Notes under the pieces: generated by a model
Database searches by the model: none
What the model saw: only the letters and a program-made list of their open reading frames with translations
Told to the model about the DNA's origin: nothing
Shown: piece after piece, positions 58,825 to 64,000 of the stretch
How the letters are laid out: the number at the start of each line of letters is the position of its first letter
How positions within the stretch are numbered: the first letter of the stretch is position 1
Assembly (NCBI RefSeq): GCF_037975245.1
Contig: NC_092567.1
Location: 2,145,714-2,209,713 of the forward strand
Reading direction: 5' to 3'
Length of the DNA stretch: 64,000 bases
Source: Apostichopus japonicus
Taxonomy: Eukaryota; Echinodermata; Holothuroidea; Aspidochirotida; Stichopodidae
Translations under genes and position numbers: made by a program

Positions 58825-61800
58825 TCAAAGTGAATATAATGATTTGAAGTACACATCAATTGCCTTCATAAATGTCCTCTGAGGTAGGGAATGTCTCTCG
58901 ATGATCACAAATAACTGCTGAGGATGTATTCTACTTTCTCCAAGAAGTAACACATATGGCTGAGGCTTTTCTGAAATATTTTGCAAATAGAACTGGTGCT
59001 TTCCTTAGTAACAAAACAAAAAAAGATGAATAGTTACATTCCCATCATAATAAGGCTGTGTAAAAACCTACATTTATTTGCATGTACCACTCACAAAAAC
59101 GTGACATCTGACTCCAAAACTAATAAACGTTTAGTGATTCAAGTGGTAAGAAAAATTAAATTTAAAGCAATGACCTTCAACAGAGATACTCTCAAGCTGT
59201 TCTATTTTGTAATGTCTGTCATAATAAGAACAAAAGACCTGTGGTACATTAAGCCCTGTCCATTGATTACTATGCATGGAATATGCACCAAAAACGACAG
59301 GGACTATTCTTGGGTTAATGGTTATAATTATACCTAGTATCAACTCAAACATAAATAGATTTTGTTAGATTTTGTGTTTACATGCTAATTTCAGAGAAAA
59401 ATATCATTTTGCCCCGCCAATCATCAATATTTAATTAGCAAACCCCAAATGGCAGTGAAATCATAGTGATGATGGACCAACGCTCCACACCAAATATTAA
59501 GTCATTGTCATGTATAGATACTTGGAAATTGCCTATTTAAGTTGTTCACATTAAGCCCCCCCCCCCATTCCTATACAAGATATCTTCACTGAAAAAACAA
59601 GGAACACCATGCTGCCCTGTATTAACTCAAATTAATCTACGGTTCTTGAGATATCATGTATATAAGCAGACATCTCACGCACAGGACATCGCCATTGCAT
59701 AAATGCTGAGCCTTTGGCAAAAAACAAAGAAAGCCGAAGTGTTAAAGGGATGGAAAACAATGTTATTCAACCATATAATTTCTCACGAGGATTAAAAACA
59801 TTCAACTTAAAAATCAGTACCTTTCAGATATTGACTCTCTACCAGGATGTGAGTAGTTAGAAATAGTCTTCATTCCATTAAGATGAAATATATCTGCATC
59901 AAATGTTTGCATAGTATCCTAGACATAAACTGACATAGTTACAAATGTTGTGAGCACAAGGCCATGCAAACTTACACAATGGAAGTCTACGAAAGATGCA
60001 CATGATTCCTTTACATATAGTTTACCCCTTTGAATCTCCCAGGAAACAAATGTGGTAACAAAAGTTTTGCAGCATTGTTTTTCCCATCTGATTTTTTTTT
60101 TAAATAAAGCATCACCCTGTTCTACATATGGTTATTGTTGAATATATGTACATAAGTTTCCTTGATATCCACATACAGAAGTGTTATACCAACTTAATTA
60201 ATTATTTAAGCAATCAAAGCAAAAAATGAGACATATAGTGTGCCAACTACATACAGCTACAGCTTAAGTTAAAGATGGGCCTAAAGTACAGTTAGGCATG
60301 GCCGTACTCACATTCAAACATATCTGGCTTGCTTCGATTTTCAAAGTGATAAACATTCAGAATGTTTACCTCCTTGTAAACTCATGATATAATCATGCAA
60401 TCAACACATTTTTTTCACCCAGCATTATCAGCCACAGCGGGCCTAGCCTTAGCATAACCTTGGCCCCCTTAGCAAATCACATCCCATATACACACACTAA
60501 TATGAGTTAGGATGGAGGGGGTGTCTCTTTAATGTTGGCGGGTGTATCTTTAATGTAATTTAGAATATTATAATAATTTGGAATATTTTGTACGGGAACC
60601 TATATATATATATGGACAAGTGAGAAGATCAGAATTTCATGTCATATGACTTTTATGCAATTTGAGCTCATTCTGTATGTAAATATGCAAGTTAGGTTCC
60701 AAAATGGCATGTCTCCTGTCTATGAGCAATTAACTCAAAGTCAAGGAATCGGGTTGTCATCTTGTTTGATGGTATTCCCTTAATAACATATTCTTTCTTC
60801 TGATACCAATTGTGGTGAAATTGGTTGAAAATGACAGAGATATGAGTTTTTTTTTTCTTTTAGGAGAGTGTAGTATAGTATGAGTATAGTATGTATATAC
60901 TCAGTACTTTTGCCGGTATTTTGCCGGATATTGACAAATATTTCAGGAATGTTGGGGAAATTTCGTTCATAATTTCTGCCACACTAAATAGACCTATGCT
61001 TTTCAAGGTATCTTGTTATGTATTTAGCTTCTTCTGAAAGATTATTGAGGCTGCTGGGCTGATGTAAATCACAGTTGATTGTTAGAAAAATGAATAGGTC
61101 AAAGTTCAAATTTCCAAGAATGTTAAACGTAAACAAAGTTTCAACCGAAGTGTTTGGAAAGATGTTCAATATATCCCCAAAATTATACATCATTGGTAAG
61201 ATCGTTTGGTACTTAAACAAAGTATGCATGATGAAGTATTGGGAAGTTATAATGCTTAAAAATGCTCACTCCAACAGACTGTCTGTAATTGCATACACTG
61301 CTATGCTAAGGGATATAGATTACTACCATATTATAGCCTTAGTTAGGTCATCTGTTTATAGCTCCATGGTTAGGTCTACCAGTATCACCAATCCACATCA
61401 GCCTTCGCCTACTTGTAACCTGCTCAAACGGCAAACCAGTAATTATAAATTGCCTTACATGGATACGTTTACACTAAAAAAAATGGTATCAGCGTTACGA
61501 TAGGCCAATGCTCAAGGCCATTTCAAAATGTACTGCCTATTATACTACGCAAAAAGGACTAGAAGGAGACACTAAGTTAGGATTAGGCCTAATTGAACTT
61601 ACGAAAAGAATACACCAAGGAATAAATCCTCCGTCCGTTAAATATGACAAACAGCAGCTGGCTATCATATAACTTAATGTATACATTTAACGTTAGGTCT
61701 ACGTAACGCAAGCGAATCAAAAGCAGTGGTCTACCAAATTTAGTCGTTAGTCTAGAAGCATTTCTCAGTTTTGTCACGTTCACTTACAGAGTAACAAAAC

Positions 61801-61865
61801 TAACCTTTGTATTTTTCAATCAAATATTCCAGGCCCAAATCCTTTAACGTGATTTTCCATGCCAT
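58825..61865 (-). CDS. SAM-like N-terminus, uncharacterised multi-exon gene
   Basis: Minus-strand exons. Exon 1 (61865-61805) starts MAWKITLKDLGLEYLIEKYK and ends AAG|GTTAGT; this looks like the first helices of a SAM protein-interaction domain. An internal exon (60372-60312) encodes EVNILNVYHFENRSKPDMFE with a GTGAGT donor. A possible 11-nt microexon lies at 59986-59976. Another exon (59918-59821) encodes DTMQTFDADIFHLNGMKTIS and more. The terminal exon (58970-58825) encodes KPQPYVLLLGESRIHPQQLF, VIIERHSLPQRTFMKAIDVY and a short end, then TGA. The last part matches, from memory, multicopy genes of fish and marine invertebrates with a SAM domain and a P(Y/F)xxxxG...QxFVxx(E/D)...FDxxFK module of unknown function. 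The rest of the SAM domain was not found. The last junction works in phase only with a donor at CCTG|GTAGAG near 59839, or with an unseen exon. Confidence 0.5.
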
Positions 61866-62437
61866 TTGTAGCTCGAGTGGTCGCGAACTTGCGCGTGTAT
61901 GGCCGTGGATTACTAGTATAATTAGTAACGATAAATGACATCACTTTACTTGGCAAACTGGTACCAGTTACGTTGCATTATCTAACTCTGCATCCGTTGA
62001 TTAACACTTTGGCAAAAGTTACTTGTAATCATGTAACATGACTAAGTGGACTGTTACTATAATGTTCGGCAATACTCAATCGCATGTATACGCATACTTT
62101 TACTGAATGTTGTGTAATATTTACAAAATGCCATGTAATTTTTACAACCCTTGATACATATTGTTTTCTGTGTGTATAAGAATTTAAAGATGAAATCAAT
62201 CCATTACTTCCTAAAAAAAAAAGAATAATATGGCATAAAACAATTTGTGTATTTATTTGGATATAGAAAAACATAATACTACAAAAACAAAATGTATAAT
62301 ATTCTTATTAACATCTGCGTATCGTTCATGATGTATATGATTGATACTATATCATCGTTAGTAGTTTAGACTGATAGATTGTGACGATTAAATAGTTAAC
62401 GGTTGTCATATTTCAGACGATGATAATTTTTGTCAAC

Positions 62438-62813
62438 AGGCTTTAGTTATATCGCATCCGAAAGGACAGCCGTGGCCGGTCTAGGGGCCTAGGCTAACTA
62501 TATCCAGGGTCCATGGAATTACAATACAGCAGCTGGGCAGACGACACTATATAAATAATTATATTCCTATGTATTTGATTCTACTATCGCTTCCTAAGAA
62601 TTACCTGTGAAACTGCACTCCACTGCCACATTTTTCACGATTTTGGCACCGAAGTACCGCACACGATATCACCATTGCGAGTGATATATGTCAACTTTAT
62701 CACTTTAGTTATGTCAAAGACATAGTGTTTGTATTACCCACCGGTACTTCTTGCAGTACAAGCAAAGCACCACCAGTTGGATGGGTGGCCTCAGTATAAG
62801 TCGCATGACGTCA
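62438..62813. repeat. Long-range dispersed repeat, copy 2, ending in a CRE-like octamer
   Basis: Direct-orientation partner of 3610-3963, with small insertions (aaaggacagccgtgg; tcacgatt). TGACGTCA is at 62806-62813. This copy lies about 570 bases upstream of the start of the minus-strand SAM-like gene, a position where a promoter element could act; no counterpart gene was found near the left copy. Confidence 0.7.
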
Positions 62814-64000
62814 TGTGGTTGTAACAACACATCTAGAGATCAAAGGTTGTTGCAGGAGTATCAAGTTATTCATTTCTGCGACTTTTATTCCCTTTTTGCT
62901 AATATTTTTTTTTACAACTTTTATTTTCTGTTTCAGCGTATTCTAGTTTTGTTTTGTCGACATTTCATCCTCTCTTTTAGTATGTCTAGCCTGAAGTTTA
63001 GTTATGCTACATTGCTACTCCAACTACGATAGGCTGGTCGCTGTCCTAATCATATTATTAAGCTATATTTGAGCTATAACGCAGGCTACCCCGAATTAGA
63101 AATATCTCTCGTAAGAAATATTGACCAAACTATGACATCATTAAAGATGATTGATCAATGAATTACAATTTATTTTACGATGTTCAAAAGTAATTTGCAG
63201 AATGAAACTTGGTGAGTTAAAGAAAACAGGTTGTTACGTGTGTCTACAAAACTAAGATCGAAGACACACTGCAGAACTAACACCACACCAACTGCAAATC
63301 TAAGACCCTTCTGCAAAACCATAGGGTCAATACTGAGCGGCCTTGGATACCACACACACACCCCGCCCCCCCCCCCCACACACACACTTTCCTTGATTTT
63401 TTTATTTTTGTATATTTTATTTTCGAGGATAAACGATTGGATGTTAAGTAGGCACTTTGAGGCCTCTATGTGTTACCCTATGGGTACCACCCCTATATGC
63501 AAATCGTTGACAAGACGGGGTCGTGACAAAATACACCCCATGACACTTTTTGGAAACTAGGGGGTTGTGGTCCAGTCCCCTTAATGGCCACTTCACTCAG
63601 CTCATCCGTCCCCCTCCCCCGTAGGTATATTTGGCATGTGAAACAAAGATTGATAACACAAAGCTCAGAACTAACCTACACATAAATTGGTCATGTGACT
63701 TCCTCTCAGCATAAGTAGGCTATTGCTACCATACTTCTATAATATACCAGTTTCTTTCCGAAGTGTACATTTTAAAGCAGCTTTTTGCGTCCTTTCATAT
63801 GGTTTTCTCAACCTCACTGACTCCACGGTTCCATATAACGACATGCATAACTAACTATTCAAACCTTACTTCAAAAGGTGGCATAAAAGTCGAAACATTT
63901 ACAACTTTCAACGTTGTTTTTCTCGAAGATATTTTCCGTTAGGAGCGCAATAAACACCATGGTAATATAACAATAACAATAACACCATGGTATCTTCAAA
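62814..64000. other. Gene-poor right edge
   Basis: There is CA and C-run simple sequence at 63352-63388. No exon with splice support is seen. The final bases hold two 'aacaccatgg' words in a short AACAAT-type repeat. Confidence 0.35.

Noticed and set aside
60966-61049. Minus-strand frame SLNNLSEEAKYITRYLEKHR after a 'tttacatcag' acceptor
   Set aside because: Protein-like, but its phase fits neither neighbouring exon of the SAM-like gene. It was left out of the model, though it could be an alternative exon.

Overview
This window is animal genomic DNA, most likely from a marine invertebrate deuterostome and probably an echinoderm (a sea cucumber would fit). The evidence is AT-rich, gene-poor sequence with GT-AG introns, a NACHT-domain NLR-type exon, a BEL/Pao LTR retrotransposon, hAT elements with 8-base target duplications, a tRNA-derived SINE and many tandem arrays. 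The species cannot be settled from the sequence. Nothing here is bacterial, so operons, ribosome binding sites and CRISPR arrays do not apply.

Layout, left to right. 1-9.1 kb: two hAT-type elements with perfect 8-base target duplications (825-2048, with a younger insertion nested inside, and 4867-5233), an array of imperfect palindromes (6260-6903) and a 53-58 bp tandem array (7967-8310). 9.15-11.0 kb: two exons of a minus-strand NLR-like gene carrying an intact NACHT ATPase. 11.4-24.6 kb: transposon fragments, an orphan exon-like fragment (13558-13812), several tandem arrays, a SINE (21329-21629) and simple repeats. 24.66-29.15 kb: about 21 monomers of a 209 bp satellite with higher-order structure. 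29.5-31.5 kb: a small two-exon plus-strand gene model, surrounded by six exact copies of a 14-mer. 32.7-39.7 kb: a complete, young BEL/Pao element (697 bp LTRs with 3 differences, 5 bp target duplication) whose gag-pol frame is cut by a single in-frame TGA. It sits inside a 146 bp tandem array that continues to 40.59 kb. 43.0-49.2 kb: an uncharacterised minus-strand gene with a duplicated, frame-neutral 84-nt exon. 52.85-53.35 kb: a 121 bp array. 58.8-61.9 kb: a second minus-strand gene that starts like a SAM domain and may use an 11-nt microexon. A block at 62438-62813 repeats one at 3610-3963.

The host genes were rebuilt by eye from open frames, splice signals and matching intron phases. 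They are models, not confirmed transcripts. The NLR gene would act in intracellular immune sensing. The other host genes are uncharacterised, and no pathway links them. The best-supported items are the BEL/Pao element, the NACHT exon, the hAT insertions and the satellite. The least expected are the 14-mer set around the small gene, the duplicated frame-neutral exon, the possible microexon, and a shared hairpin design found at three separate loci.
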